Positions 8,896 to 17,983 of a DNA stretch of 64,000 bases are shown here, in pieces. Origin of the DNA: Mycolicibacterium moriokaense (GTDB taxonomy: Bacteria; Actinomycetota; Actinomycetes; Mycobacteriales; Mycobacteriaceae); the NCBI RefSeq assembly GCF_010726085.1, contig NZ_AP022560.1:2480001-2544000 (forward strand). Reading direction: 5' to 3'. The notes beneath the pieces are model-generated. The model saw nothing but the letters and a program-made list of their open reading frames with translations. It did no database searches and was not told the DNA's origin. Made by a program: the position numbers and the translations under genes. The stretch's first letter is position 1. Each line of letters begins with the position of its first letter.

Positions 8896-9168
8896 TCAGA
8901 TGATCGACGACTTGTCGAACGCTTCGACCTCGTCGGTATACGCGTCACCCATCTTCTTGACCGCAGCCAGCGTCAACAGCGCCTCGGTCTCGTCGATCTT
9001 GGCCATCGCGAAACCCACGTGGACCAGTACCCAGTCGTCAGGCTCGGGCATATCCTTCTCCAGCAGTCGCACGCTGATGATGCGGCGGACGCCACTAACC
9101 TCTACCTTGGCAAGACAATTGGCCGCGTCGGTGATCTCGACGATTCGTCCGGGAATTCCCAGGCACAT
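8896..9168 (-). CDS. hypC: HypC-family chaperone, second copy
   Basis: A 90-residue HypC. The start is set at ATG 9168 because HypC proteins begin Met-Cys and the initiator methionine is removed to expose the catalytic Cys2; here '[12 protein letters not shown]' fits exactly. HypC carries the Fe(CN)2CO group with HypD and delivers it to the large subunit. The C-terminal ~20 residues ('GDAYTDEVEAFDKSSII') extend past the core. A second HypC (11675-11926) and a HypC-like domain (10959-11678) lie in the same operon, so these may specialise as HypD-partner versus large-subunit chaperone. Confidence 0.95.
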   Translation of the reverse strand: MCLGIPGRIVEITDAANCLAKVEVSGVRRIISVRLLEKDMPEPDDWVLVHVGFAMAKIDETEALLTLAAVKKMGDAYTDEVEAFDKSSII

Positions 9169-9181
9169 ATGGTGTCCTTCC

Positions 9182-10294
9182 TCAGCAGATCCGGGGCAGT
9201 GGGTCGCCGACGAGCATGTCCACGATCCTGGTTCCGCCGAATCCGGTACGGACCACCACCGTGGCCCCGGGTTCATCGGCGATGTGCCCGATCTCGGTGG
9301 CGTTCTCGCCGTCGGGGTGGGAGCGAAGCGCCTCTAGGGCGGCATCGGCCTCGGCGGCGTCGACGACGGCGAGGAACTTGCCCTCGTTGGCCACGTAAAG
9401 CGGGTCGATGCCGAGCATTTCGCAGGCGCCTGCGACTTCGGGCCGCACCGGGAGGCGGTCCTCCTCCAGAATCACGGCCAGCCCGCATGCCTGTGCGAGC
9501 TCGTTGCACACCGTTCCGATACCGCCGCGGGTGGGGTCACGCAGCCACCGCGTCGACGGCGCAGCGGCCATCAGGCGTTCGACCAGATGGCTGACCGAGG
9601 CTGTATCGGAGCTGATTTCCGCCTCGATCGCGAGGTCTCCGCGGGCGAGCATGACGGCCATGCCGTGATCGCCGATCGAACCGGAGGCCAAGACCTTGTC
9701 GCCGGGTCTGACCCTGTCCGGTGACAGCTGCCGTCCGGCCGGCACCATGCCCACCCCGGCGGTCGTGATGAACATGCCGTCCGCTGCGCCTCTCGGCACC
9801 ACCTTGGTGTCACCGGTGACGATCTGCACGCCAGCGGCCTGCGCAGCGGCGGCCATATCGGCCACGATCTCCCGAAGTTCGTCGATGACGAAGCCCTCTT
9901 CGATGACGAATGCCGCCGACATCCATGTCGGTACCGCGCCGGCCATCGCCAGGTCGTTGAGCGTGCCGTGGACGGCGAGGTGGCCGATCGACCCGCCGGG
10001 AAACCGGAGTGGTTGTACGACAAAGGAATCGGTGGACATCGCCATCCGCTGACCGTCCGGGAGCTTGAGGATGGCCCCGTCGCCGAGAGATTCGAGGTGC
10101 GGATTGCGGAATGCTTCGAGGAACACCCCGTCGACCAAGGCGGCCGATGCCTTTCCACCCGCCCCGTGTGCCAGCGTCACGACGCTGTCCCGAAGCCTAG
10201 GGCGGCGTCGACGGAACGTATCGATGCGATCGATGACCTCACCCTCGGCGAAGGACGGTCCCGAGGCAAGGTATTCGGCCACGTGTTCTCTCAT
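9182..10294 (-). CDS. hypE: HypE, carbamoyl-dehydratase supplying the cyanide ligand
   Basis: A 370-residue HypE. ATG 10294 overlaps the SIS-gene stop (ATGA), which fixes the start although the frame is open further upstream. HypE dehydrates the thiocarbamate on its C-terminal cysteine to thiocyanate; the protein ends in 'PLPRIC', with that cysteine last. The PurM-like ATP-binding fold shows in 'LAHGAGGKASAALVDGVF', 'MSTDSFVVQPLRFPGG', 'GTLNDLAMAGAVP', 'VTGDTKVVPRG' and 'RDPTRGGIGTVCNELAQA'. It works directly with HypF. The N-terminus is ~30 residues longer than many HypE proteins. Confidence 0.96.
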   Translation of the reverse strand: MREHVAEYLASGPSFAEGEVIDRIDTFRRRRPRLRDSVVTLAHGAGGKASAALVDGVFLEAFRNPHLESLGDGAILKLPDGQRMAMSTDSFVVQPLRFPGGSIGHLAVHGTLNDLAMAGAVPTWMSAAFVIEEGFVIDELREIVADMAAAAQAAGVQIVTGDTKVVPRGAADGMFITTAGVGMVPAGRQLSPDRVRPGDKVLASGSIGDHGMAVMLARGDLAIEAEISSDTASVSHLVERLMAAAPSTRWLRDPTRGGIGTVCNELAQACGLAVILEEDRLPVRPEVAGACEMLGIDPLYVANEGKFLAVVDAAEADAALEALRSHPDGENATEIGHIADEPGATVVVRTGFGGTRIVDMLVGDPLPRIC

Positions 10295-10962
10295 CACAAG
10301 CCTTTCTGCGCTTGTACCGTCGACCACAGCTGGTAGCCGAGAAGTGCCTGCGACTCCTGGATCCGGTGCACGCTCTGGGACCGCACGACGAAGCACACGT
10401 CGACATCTGGGTTGGCGGCGAACGCGCCCCCGTCGTATCCGGTGAATCCGATCGTGTACAGGCCGCGACCGTGAGCCTCATGCATGGCGAGCAGCAGGTC
10501 GGCCGAATTGCCGCTGGTGGACATCGCTATCGCGATGTCGGTGGCTTGCGCCCTGGCGATGAGTTGGCGGGCGAACACCAGGTCGAAGCCGACGTCGTTG
10601 CCCAGTGCTGTCAGCACGGCCTGATCGGCGGTCAACGACCACGCGGGCAACGCTTGGCCTGTCGGTGGTTGCGCGAACAGTGTCGCCAAAGTGCTGGCGT
10701 CCGTGGAGCTTCCACCGTTACCGAAGGCGAACAACCGCCCGCCCGCCGCGAATCGACGGGTGAGCTCCGCGGCCGCGGTCTCGATGAGAGCCGAACAGGA
10801 CTCCAGTGTGGTTCGGCGCAGGGCGGCGCTCTCCGCCGCCTTCATCGCCGCGGAATCCGCCAGGTCGGTGAGCAATGCGGTGGAGTCGTTTTCGTCGCCG
10901 TCGATGAACGGATAGAGGAAGTTCGTCGGCTCGTCGAGACGTTGTCTCGCGGTCATCGTCAC
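10294..10962 (-). CDS. SIS-domain (GmhA-like) protein of the hydrogenase operon
   Basis: A 222-residue sugar-isomerase (SIS) domain protein resembling phosphoheptose isomerase GmhA: 'LFAFGNGGSSTDASTLATLF' (phosphosugar-binding loop), 'IAIAMSTSGNSADLLLAM' (second Ser-rich loop). It is coupled by ATGA overlaps to the SIS-HypC gene before it and hypE after it. There are no heptose biosynthesis genes nearby, and mycobacteria do make related GmhA proteins for other glycans, but the operon position argues for a hydrogenase maturation role, for example binding a phosphorylated small molecule used in ligand synthesis. That role is inference. Confidence 0.85.
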   Translation of the reverse strand: MTMTARQRLDEPTNFLYPFIDGDENDSTALLTDLADSAAMKAAESAALRRTTLESCSALIETAAAELTRRFAAGGRLFAFGNGGSSTDASTLATLFAQPPTGQALPAWSLTADQAVLTALGNDVGFDLVFARQLIARAQATDIAIAMSTSGNSADLLLAMHEAHGRGLYTIGFTGYDGGAFAANPDVDVCFVVRSQSVHRIQESQALLGYQLWSTVQAQKGL

Positions 10963-11678
10963 GCCTCCTTCAGCTTGCTGATCACCATTCCCGCGTGCAC
11001 GAGAACGACGTCACCCGGGAACAACGCCTCGCTGGCGAGCAGTGTGACGACGTCCTCGATGCCCTCGGGGGTGCGCACCGAGGCAGTGCCATCGGATGCG
11101 GTGCCGACCACTTCAGCGGGACGGCCCTCGTCGCTGCAGGTGATACACACCTCGTCGGTGCACTCCGATGTCTGGGGCTTCAGGAGCCCTGGATGTTCGA
11201 AGCAGACGTGGGTGAGCTCCCACAGCAGGTGGTACAGCAGGACGAAGTCACCCGTAGCCGCCAGCGTCGGGTCGGGATCGTCGAGCCACAGCACGTGATC
11301 GGCGGCGCCGAACTGCGGTCGCTCACCGTTGCCGATCCAGATCGTGGTGACCCCCCACGCCGCGGCGCGGTGCATGATGGCACGAACGTCTGGGTCATCG
11401 GCGCCGGCGCATGCGATGACCACATCGCCTGGGCGAGCGGACAACCGCACCTGCCCGACGAGATCCGGTCCGGTCAACGCGACGGCGGGCAGTGCGCGCT
11501 TCCCGACGACGACGGGATGGACGAACTCGACCGCGATGTGCTGTGCGTGCGGTGTGAAGGCTGGCGCGATACACCACATGGTGGCGCCGTCCGAAAACCG
11601 CTGCGCCAGAGTCAGAGAGGCCTGTGCGAGATCCATCGCGAGCTCGGGCGCCATGGGCGTGGCAGGTGGTGACGTCAC
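10959..11678 (-). CDS. Fusion protein: degenerate SIS-like domain plus HypC-like domain
   Basis: A 239-residue two-domain protein. Residues ~1-155 look like a divergent SIS fold: 'GDVVIACAGADDPDVRAIMHRA', given here as region ~85-105, then 'WGVTTIWIGNGERPQFG'; but the Ser-rich phosphosugar loop is missing. Residues ~165-239 follow the HypC pattern ('CITCSDEGRPAEVVG...VRTPEGIEDVVTLL...FPGDVVLVHAGMVISKL'). In HypC the catalytic Cys is residue 2; here the equivalent cysteine is internal, so it cannot become an N-terminal Cys. It may therefore hold or guide rather than carry the Fe(CN)2CO group. It probably pairs with the SIS protein encoded next. Confidence 0.8.
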   Translation of the reverse strand: MTSPPATPMAPELAMDLAQASLTLAQRFSDGATMWCIAPAFTPHAQHIAVEFVHPVVVGKRALPAVALTGPDLVGQVRLSARPGDVVIACAGADDPDVRAIMHRAAAWGVTTIWIGNGERPQFGAADHVLWLDDPDPTLAATGDFVLLYHLLWELTHVCFEHPGLLKPQTSECTDEVCITCSDEGRPAEVVGTASDGTASVRTPEGIEDVVTLLASEALFPGDVVLVHAGMVISKLKEA

Positions 11679-11926
11679 GACGCGGCCTCCTGCTCGCCGA
11701 AGACGCCGTAGTCGCGCATGGTTTCCAGCGTCACCATCGCGGACGCTTCGTCGATCCGGGTGAGTGCGAAACCGGCGTGCACGATTGTGTAGTCACCGAC
11801 CGCCAGGTCGGGCAGGTACGCCAGGCATGCGGTCTTGATCTGATCGCCGAACGCGATCTTGGCAAAACGTCCGCCGTCCGGTTCGTCCCAGATCTCGGTG
11901 ATCCGGCCGGGAATCCCTAGACACAT
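11675..11926 (-). CDS. hypC: HypC-family chaperone, first copy
   Basis: An 83-residue HypC; the start at ATG 11926 gives the required '[12 protein letters not shown]' N-terminus and overlaps the end of hypF by 10 nt. The longer upstream frame lies inside hypF and is not used. The core '[22 protein letters not shown]' is typical. It acts with HypD as the carrier of Fe(CN)2CO. It differs clearly from the second copy at 8896-9168 in its middle and C-terminus, so the two are old paralogues rather than a recent duplication. Confidence 0.95.
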   Translation of the reverse strand: MCLGIPGRITEIWDEPDGGRFAKIAFGDQIKTACLAYLPDLAVGDYTIVHAGFALTRIDEASAMVTLETMRDYGVFGEQEAAS

Positions 11927-14304
11927 CGTGCGGTCCTTTCGCTGTGTGCGCCGCCGGTGCCGGCTTCTTCCAATGCTGCAAGCGCCGCGATCGCGGCCTG
12001 CCCCAACGCCAGTCCACCATCGTTGGGCGGGACCACCCGATGGGCGAGGACGGTGAAGCCGCCGTCTTCGAGCAGACGTCGGCATGACTGCAGCAGCAGC
12101 ACGTTCTGGAACACTCCACCGGTCAGCCCGACCGTCGTCACACCGTCTGCGACCTGTCGCACCACGTCGGAGACGGCTCGTGCAACGGCTTGATGGAAGG
12201 CCAGGGCCAGCTCCGCCGGGTCTGCGCCGTCATGCAGCGCATCCATCATCGTGGCGATCATCGGTGCCGGGTCGATCACTCCGCCGCTGTCGACGGGCAA
12301 AGGCAAGGTGACTGTGGTGTGGTCGGCCGACGCCGCCAACACCTCGAGCTCGATCGCGGCCTGTCCCTCGTAGTCGATGTGCTGCCGCACGTCGAGCAGC
12401 GCGGCCACCGCGTCGAACAGTCTGCCCATGCTGGTGGTCGGCACACAGCCGCGACCGCTTGCGAACTGCGTTCGCAGCAGCCGCAATTCGGTGGTGGTTG
12501 CGGCCTGCACGGGTGGCAGCTGAGCGTCCCACGGCACCCGGGCGCGCCACAGCTGCGCCAAGGCGATGCGCCAGGGGTTGCGCACCGCGGCGTCGCCACC
12601 GGCGAGGGGAACCGCGGCGAGATGCCCGACGCGGGTGAAGCGATGGCTGTCGTGGCCGAGTCGCAGGATCTCGCCGCCCCACACGGTGTCGTCGCATCCA
12701 TAACCGGTGCCGTCGAAGGCCACACCGATGATCGGCTCGCGCAGCATTTCGTGCTCGGCGAGCAGCGACACCACATGCGCGTGATGGTGCTGGATCAGAT
12801 CGAGTGGGCGATCGCCCGCGTTGTGTTCGGCCCAGTTGCGGGTCGCGTAGCGCGGGTGAAGGTCGGCGGCCAGTCGAGCGGGCACCCCCCGCATGTCGCA
12901 GAGTTGCCGCACGCTGCGGGTGAACGCCTTCAGCGTGGCGACCGAACCCATATCGCCGATATGTCCCGAACAGTACGCACGTCGACCGTCGGTCAGGCAG
13001 AACGTGTTCTTGAGCTCCCCGCCGACCGCGAGCACCGGTGGGCTGTGGATGCCGAGGTCGACGGGGAGGGGCGCGTAGCCACGCGAGCGGCGAATTGGTA
13101 TCTCGCGCACGTGGTCCCGGTCCCGTATCGGCCGCACCACCGAGTCGTCGCACGGGACGTGAATGGGCCTGTTGTGGTCGAGGACGGCGTCGGCCAATGC
13201 GGGCACTCGTTTGGCGGCGTCGTCGTCGGTGTAGCAGATCGGCTCACCTGATCGGTTGGCGCTTGTCAGGACGATCGCGTCCGGCGCGGCCGTTTCCGCG
13301 CCGGGGACCCGCGCCAGCAGCAGGTGGTGGATGGGGGTGTACGGCAGCATGAGGCCGATCAACGGGTTGCCCGGCGCGACTCCTGCCGCTATTGGGGCGT
13401 CGCTGCGACGTTGCAGCAATACCACTGAGCGCGCCGGGCTGGTCAGTACGGCGGCGTCGGTTGCGTCGAGATCGGCGAAGCGCCGCGCTACGTCGAGATC
13501 ACGAACCAGTACCGCCAACGGCTTGTCGCGCCGTCCCTTTCGCTGCCGCAAAGTGGCGATTGCGGCGTCATCGTCCACCGCACAGGCCAGGTGGTAGCCG
13601 CCGATGCCCTTGACGGCGAGTATCTTTCCTGCCGCAAGCGTGGCTTGTGCGGCCTCCAACGCTGCGTCGGACCCGGTGACACGGGTGTCGCCGGATGTGA
13701 ACCACAGCGACGGACCGCAGTCCGGGCAGGCGATCGGCTGGGCATGGAAGCGACGATCGGTGGGGTCGTGGTACTCGGCAGCGCACCGGTCGCACATCGC
13801 GAAGTCCGCCATCGTCGTCCTGGGCCGGTCGTACGGCAGCCCGCGGATGATGGTGAAGCGCGGCCCGCAGTTGGTGCACGTGGCGAAGGGGTGCCGGTAG
13901 CGGCGGTCGGCTGGGTCGAAGACTTCGGTCATGCAGTCGTCGCACACCGCGATGTCGGGTGGGATCGGCGTCGGCGCAGTACCGACTGATCTGCTGGGCA
14001 CGATCTGAAACCCGTTGTCGCCGAGTGGGTTTTCGGCGATCCGCGTGCACGCGACGTCGGTGATGACGGCCAGCGGCGGTGCGTCGCTGACGAGTCGATG
14101 GCCGAACTCGTCCAGTGCGGCCATCGGACCCTGGGCCTCGATGAAGACCGCTGCCGAGTCGTTCCCGACGAATCCCGACAATCCCAGTTCGACGGCCAAC
14201 CGATGGACGAACGGCCGGAAACCAACCCCCTGAACCACGCCCGTCACCGTGAACCGCCGCCGCTGCAGGGCTTCGACCGCTGTGCGTGTCGATGCGGAGG
14301 TCAT
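11917..14304 (-). CDS. hypF: HypF carbamoyltransferase
   Basis: A 795-residue HypF, the full family length. Domains in order: N-terminal acylphosphatase-like domain ('[18 protein letters not shown]', ~20-40), two zinc-finger motifs ('CDDCMTEVF...CTNCGP' and '[10 protein letters not shown]...CPDCGP', ~118-195), a YrdC-like domain with '[14 protein letters not shown]', and a C-terminal Kae1-like carbamoyltransferase domain with the metal-binding '[13 protein letters not shown]'. It makes carbamoyl-adenylate from carbamoyl phosphate and transfers the carbamoyl group to the C-terminal Cys of HypE. ATG 14304 overlaps the NHL gene stop (ATGA). Confidence 0.96.
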   Translation of the reverse strand: MTSASTRTAVEALQRRRFTVTGVVQGVGFRPFVHRLAVELGLSGFVGNDSAAVFIEAQGPMAALDEFGHRLVSDAPPLAVITDVACTRIAENPLGDNGFQIVPSRSVGTAPTPIPPDIAVCDDCMTEVFDPADRRYRHPFATCTNCGPRFTIIRGLPYDRPRTTMADFAMCDRCAAEYHDPTDRRFHAQPIACPDCGPSLWFTSGDTRVTGSDAALEAAQATLAAGKILAVKGIGGYHLACAVDDDAAIATLRQRKGRRDKPLAVLVRDLDVARRFADLDATDAAVLTSPARSVVLLQRRSDAPIAAGVAPGNPLIGLMLPYTPIHHLLLARVPGAETAAPDAIVLTSANRSGEPICYTDDDAAKRVPALADAVLDHNRPIHVPCDDSVVRPIRDRDHVREIPIRRSRGYAPLPVDLGIHSPPVLAVGGELKNTFCLTDGRRAYCSGHIGDMGSVATLKAFTRSVRQLCDMRGVPARLAADLHPRYATRNWAEHNAGDRPLDLIQHHHAHVVSLLAEHEMLREPIIGVAFDGTGYGCDDTVWGGEILRLGHDSHRFTRVGHLAAVPLAGGDAAVRNPWRIALAQLWRARVPWDAQLPPVQAATTTELRLLRTQFASGRGCVPTTSMGRLFDAVAALLDVRQHIDYEGQAAIELEVLAASADHTTVTLPLPVDSGGVIDPAPMIATMMDALHDGADPAELALAFHQAVARAVSDVVRQVADGVTTVGLTGGVFQNVLLLQSCRRLLEDGGFTVLAHRVVPPNDGGLALGQAAIAALAALEEAGTGGAHSERTARCV

Positions 14305-15479
14305 GACCGCCGCCAGAGCATGACGCGATTGTTGCCCGAGTCGGCGACAGCGATGCGGTCACCGTGCAGCCAGATGCCGTACGGCCAACACAGTGAATCG
14401 TGAGTGACTGCGCTCCAGCGGTTCTCGCCGTTGGACTCGAGGGTCGGCTGGGCAAGCACGTGGTCGGCAGGTCCGGCATCGGATGTCACAGCGTCCCAGA
14501 GCAGAACCCTGTTGTTCGCGGTGTCGGCGATCGCCAACCGACCGCCGTCCATGCTGACCCCGTACGGGAACCTGAACCGATCGCCGCACTGCGGTCCGTA
14601 TGGCCACTCCCGGGTGGTGTGGAAGTCGGGTTGCCCCATCAGGCGGTCGGCGGGCCGATCGATCTCCGGCGGTGGTGACCAGCCGAGGACACGATGATCG
14701 CCGGCGTCGGCGATCAGCAGTAGATCATCGGAACCCGTGATGGCATGGGGCCAGCGGAATCCGGCGGGACCCACTGGTTCGCCGCGATTCTCCTCGCGGC
14801 TGACCGGGTCTGGCTGTCCGAGTACGACGTCGGCGGGGCGGTTGGCTTCGGGCAGTCCGCCCGCCCAGCCGAGGACACGCCGGTTGCCAGTGTCGGCGAC
14901 CCAGAAGTACGAGCCGACGACAGCGATTCCGAACGGCCAGTACAGTGTCGACGCCGAAACCGGTCCGCCCATGTTCGGCTCCACGGCGGAGTCGTTCGGT
15001 TGCCCGAGCACCAGATCCGGTGGTGTCGAACTCTTCTCGGGCACCGTGTGCCACACCAGGATGCGGTGATGCCACGCGTCGGCGACGATCAGACGACCCT
15101 CGTGCACCAGCACACCGGTCGGCAGGTTCATACCGTTCTCCGGGCCGCGCCCCGCGGCGGCGCGGCCCTCGGTCACACCGTCTGGTTGGCCCAACACGAC
15201 ATCCGCAGGCTGCTCCTGCTCGGTCGGGATCCCGTGCCAGATCAGCACCCGGTGGTTACCGGAATCGGCGACGACCAGGTAGTGGTCGTCGAAGAACACG
15301 CCGCGTGGCGAGTACATCCAGGCCAGAGTCGGACTCGCGGCAGGCAACGCCAGCCCGCCCGGCGCGGGGGCGCCAAGCCAGACATCCGGCAGCCAACCCC
15401 CGGCGAGATCCACCCCGGTGCCGATGTCGACGCGCGGTGCGCGGGGCGCAAGGCTGGTGCGCACCGTGAGGCTGCTCAT
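14301..15479 (-). CDS. NHL-repeat beta-propeller protein of hydrogenase operon
   Basis: A 392-residue protein built from five or six NHL-type repeats. Each repeat has the pattern '[16 protein letters not shown]', '[16 protein letters not shown]', '[17 protein letters not shown]', '[12 protein letters not shown]', '[15 protein letters not shown]', and '[15 protein letters not shown]' at the C-terminus, alternating with '[10 protein letters not shown]'-type segments. This predicts a closed beta-propeller. No signal peptide is seen, so it is likely cytosolic, a docking scaffold for other subunits. It is coupled by ATGA overlaps to the NifU/Rieske gene and to hypF. Similar NHL proteins occur in mycobacterial huc loci; the exact role is unknown. 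Confidence 0.85.
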   Translation of the reverse strand: MSSLTVRTSLAPRAPRVDIGTGVDLAGGWLPDVWLGAPAPGGLALPAASPTLAWMYSPRGVFFDDHYLVVADSGNHRVLIWHGIPTEQEQPADVVLGQPDGVTEGRAAAGRGPENGMNLPTGVLVHEGRLIVADAWHHRILVWHTVPEKSSTPPDLVLGQPNDSAVEPNMGGPVSASTLYWPFGIAVVGSYFWVADTGNRRVLGWAGGLPEANRPADVVLGQPDPVSREENRGEPVGPAGFRWPHAITGSDDLLLIADAGDHRVLGWSPPPEIDRPADRLMGQPDFHTTREWPYGPQCGDRFRFPYGVSMDGGRLAIADTANNRVLLWDAVTSDAGPADHVLAQPTLESNGENRWSAVTHDSLCWPYGIWLHGDRIAVADSGNNRVMLWRRS

Positions 15480-16384
15480 GTGGCCACCCGGACCCAGATC
15501 CGTCCATCGTCAACGCGCAGCGGTAGCTGCTCGAGCTGCGCGGCCGGCGCCGTAAGGCATTCGCCCGACGCCGCGTCGTAGCAGAAGCCGTGCCACGGAC
15601 ATGTCAGCGTGCCGTTGGAGGTGTCGAGAACCGCATTGTCCAAAGGCAGGGCTTCGTGCGCGCACTCGTTGACATAGGCGGTGAGGCGTCCATCGAGATT
15701 GACCAGGAGCACCGACACCGGTTGACCAGACTCTCCTTTGGACAGCTCAACCGCCCTGAGATCACCTTCTGGAACGTCGGCCGCTGCGCCGGCCTGCACC
15801 CAGCCTTCTTCGCTGCGATGCCTGGAGGGGAACAGGGAGTCAACCGAAATCAGCGTGGGCTGTGGATCATTGGGCAGCACCTCGACCGCTGTCACGGAAG
15901 GGACAGCCTCGACGAGTGCCTGCTCGACCAGGTTGCGCAGCGTCACCGAGGACATCGAGCAGCCGTTGCACGCGCCTTGCAGACGCACGAAGGCCGTCTG
16001 GTCCTCGATCCCCACCAGCGTCACATCGCCCCCGTGCCCCTGCAGCTGGGGACGCACCGCATTCAACGCCTTGGTGGCCTGCGTCATCGGGTCAGGCCGG
16101 ATGATCTCGTGAAGCGAGAGCAACAGATGCACGACGGGATCGTCGACGAGATCGAAGAGCACCGGGCGCGTGGCGTCATCGCTCTTCATTCGGCGCACGA
16201 TCGTGACGAGCCCTGCGCGGTGGACCGCCTCGATCGCACCCTTGAGTTCCTCGGCGACGGCGCGTGCCGCGGGGTCGAGGCTCCGTAGTGCGGCCGTCGC
16301 TTCATCGACCCGCTTGGCCAGCTCCTCGAATCCCGGCTCCGCGGTTGCCTGATGCTGAGAAACGCCTTCCATCGTGGTGGACAT
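15476..16384 (-). CDS. NifU-like/Rieske iron-sulfur protein (HucE-like)
   Basis: A 302-residue two-domain iron-sulfur protein. Residues ~105-180 form a NifU C-terminal-like domain with the CxxC motif 'GACNGCSMSSVTLRN'. Residues ~205-300 form a Rieske [2Fe-2S] domain with both ligand pairs: 'ECAHEALPL' (CxH) and 'TCPWHGFCYD' (CxxH). A helical N-terminal ~90 residues carries no cofactor motif. The arrangement matches the hydrogenase-linked iron-sulfur protein HucE of M. smegmatis, needed for electron flow from Huc (as I recall the literature). It probably relays electrons from the hydrogenase toward the respiratory chain. Coupled to TPR and NHL genes. Confidence 0.85.
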   Translation of the reverse strand: MSTTMEGVSQHQATAEPGFEELAKRVDEATAALRSLDPAARAVAEELKGAIEAVHRAGLVTIVRRMKSDDATRPVLFDLVDDPVVHLLLSLHEIIRPDPMTQATKALNAVRPQLQGHGGDVTLVGIEDQTAFVRLQGACNGCSMSSVTLRNLVEQALVEAVPSVTAVEVLPNDPQPTLISVDSLFPSRHRSEEGWVQAGAAADVPEGDLRAVELSKGESGQPVSVLLVNLDGRLTAYVNECAHEALPLDNAVLDTSNGTLTCPWHGFCYDAASGECLTAPAAQLEQLPLRVDDGRIWVRVAT

Positions 16385-17676
16385 CAGTGTTGCTCCGCGT
16401 CATCAGCATCAGCGACGGTGAGCACCCGTTGCCGCGCGATCTCGTCGAGCACGCCACGCACCGCACGCACCGAGTCGTCGTCGCCGAGCTCTTCGAACAG
16501 GAAACGCGCTTCGTAAAGTTTGGCCTTCGCGTCATCGAAAACGCCGAGATGGGCGAGTACATTGCCCTGGTTGGCCAGTACCCTGGCCCGGCCGAGCGGA
16601 TCGGTGTCGCGGTGCCGGGTCTGCAGCACCGCCTCGTAGATCTCGGCGGCCTCCACCAGGTTCTCGCGCTGATGGCGCGACGGTGTGTACACCAGCGAAT
16701 TGGCGAGATTCAGTTGGACACTGGCCCATTCCTGCGGATGCTCATCGCGGGTGTAGACGGTGAGAGCGGCGCGTAGCGACTGCGCCGCGACGCCAAGCCG
16801 CAACTGGCTGGAGGCTTCGACCATCGGCATGGTCAGGTACGCGGTGGCGAGACCGGCATGCGCGGCGGCCCAGAGCATCGGTGCGTCGTCGCGCCTGACC
16901 AGCTGAAGCGCCGAGTGGTAGTGGGGGATCGCGCTGGTGAGCCGTTCGGGATGCTGGTCGGCCTGCTCATGCAGCGCGCCGGCGAGGCACAATTCGATTT
17001 CAGCGCGCGCGACGCGGAGTCCGTCGGCCCCGACGAGGTCCGACAACGCCTTTCGCAGGCGCTCCAGGTAGCTCTCATCGCCGATGTCACGGCAGATCGC
17101 GCCTGCTGCACCCTGGAGTGTTCCGGCCAACGGTGTCGATACCGGGTCCGCGGCCGCAGTCGCGCGGTCGAGCAGTTCGATGGCGGCACTGTGATTTCCG
17201 GCGGCCATCGCATGGCTCGCCTCAGCTGACAACACCACGGACGCGATGTCGGTGTCGGCGTCCTCGGAATGCGGTGGCGTGTCGATGCGTCCGAGCGCGA
17301 AGAGGACCACGTCCATGAGGACGGCGAACTCGCCTAGCTCCCGCCGTAGCGTGTCGGTGTCGACGCTGTCGGGGTCGAGCACGAAGCGGTTGTAGATGCT
17401 CACCGGATCGCTGTGACGCCGAAGTTCGGCGATCGCGCCCTCGCGGTCGCCTTCGAAGGCAAGCTGATGGGCGCGTAGCGCCGGTGGCCAGCTCGTCGGG
17501 AGCTGGCCCGCCAACATCATCTCGCGGACGGCGTCGGCCTGCTCGTCTGCCGGTATCAGCATGAATCCCAGCGGCAGTGGAAAGAGTCCGAGTGGCTGCG
17601 GGCGGGGGATCAGTTGGACCGCGTCGAAAATATCGTGCTCCACAACGGATGTGGCGGCAGTCGTGATGTCATCCAT
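16384..17676 (-). CDS. TPR-like helical-repeat protein of hydrogenase operon
   Basis: A 430-residue, mostly helical protein with tetratricopeptide-like repeats: 'AMAAGNHSAAIELLDRATAA', 'WAAAHAGLATAYLTMP', 'WASVQLNLANSLVYTP' and 'RARVLANQGNVLAHLGVFDDA' are successive TPR-type helices (~155-400). There is no signal peptide or membrane segment. TPR proteins are protein-binding scaffolds. The gene is coupled by ATGA overlap to the NifU/Rieske gene, so it may organise the hydrogenase complex or its electron-transfer partners. The N-terminal ~130 residues are less repetitive and are not assigned to any family. Confidence 0.8.
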   Translation of the reverse strand: MDDITTAATSVVEHDIFDAVQLIPRPQPLGLFPLPLGFMLIPADEQADAVREMMLAGQLPTSWPPALRAHQLAFEGDREGAIAELRRHSDPVSIYNRFVLDPDSVDTDTLRRELGEFAVLMDVVLFALGRIDTPPHSEDADTDIASVVLSAEASHAMAAGNHSAAIELLDRATAAADPVSTPLAGTLQGAAGAICRDIGDESYLERLRKALSDLVGADGLRVARAEIELCLAGALHEQADQHPERLTSAIPHYHSALQLVRRDDAPMLWAAAHAGLATAYLTMPMVEASSQLRLGVAAQSLRAALTVYTRDEHPQEWASVQLNLANSLVYTPSRHQRENLVEAAEIYEAVLQTRHRDTDPLGRARVLANQGNVLAHLGVFDDAKAKLYEARFLFEELGDDDSVRAVRGVLDEIARQRVLTVADADDAEQH

Positions 17677-17983
17677 TCAGGGGTCCTCTGATCTCGCGCT
17701 CGGCAGCCCGTTTGATCAAGCGTGCCGACAACTCGGCGCGGGCCTTGGTGGAGTGGGTATCGATGCGCTTGTGTACGATGCCGTCGGCGAAGACCACGAC
17801 GATGTCGACGGCCCATCGGCCGCGCTCCTCGGTGACGACCGTGTCCACGGCCAGTGCGTCTTCGGCCGAGCTGTCCGCACGCCGCCGGGTGCGCGGACGC
17901 ATCTGCCGGTCGTGCTCTGAAGCACCTCCGGCGTCATCGCTTGGCGTCGGGTTGGTATCCGGTCGCTCGGCCACCATCATCAC
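17669..17983 (-). CDS. Small hydrogenase-operon protein of unknown function
   Basis: A 104-residue protein with a charged, probably disordered N-terminal half (Pro/Asp/Arg-rich, ~1-50) and a folded C-terminal half: 'RWAVDIVVVFADGIVHKRI' then a basic amphipathic helix 'AELSARLIKRAAEREIRG'. The start lies at ATG 17983 (ATGA overlap with the protease gene) or 17980. It overlaps the TPR gene by 8 nt. No family recognised; the strict coupling on both sides suggests a small accessory subunit or assembly factor of the hydrogenase. Confidence 0.7.
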   Translation of the reverse strand: MMMVAERPDTNPTPSDDAGGASEHDRQMRPRTRRRADSSAEDALAVDTVVTEERGRWAVDIVVVFADGIVHKRIDTHSTKARAELSARLIKRAAEREIRGPLNG

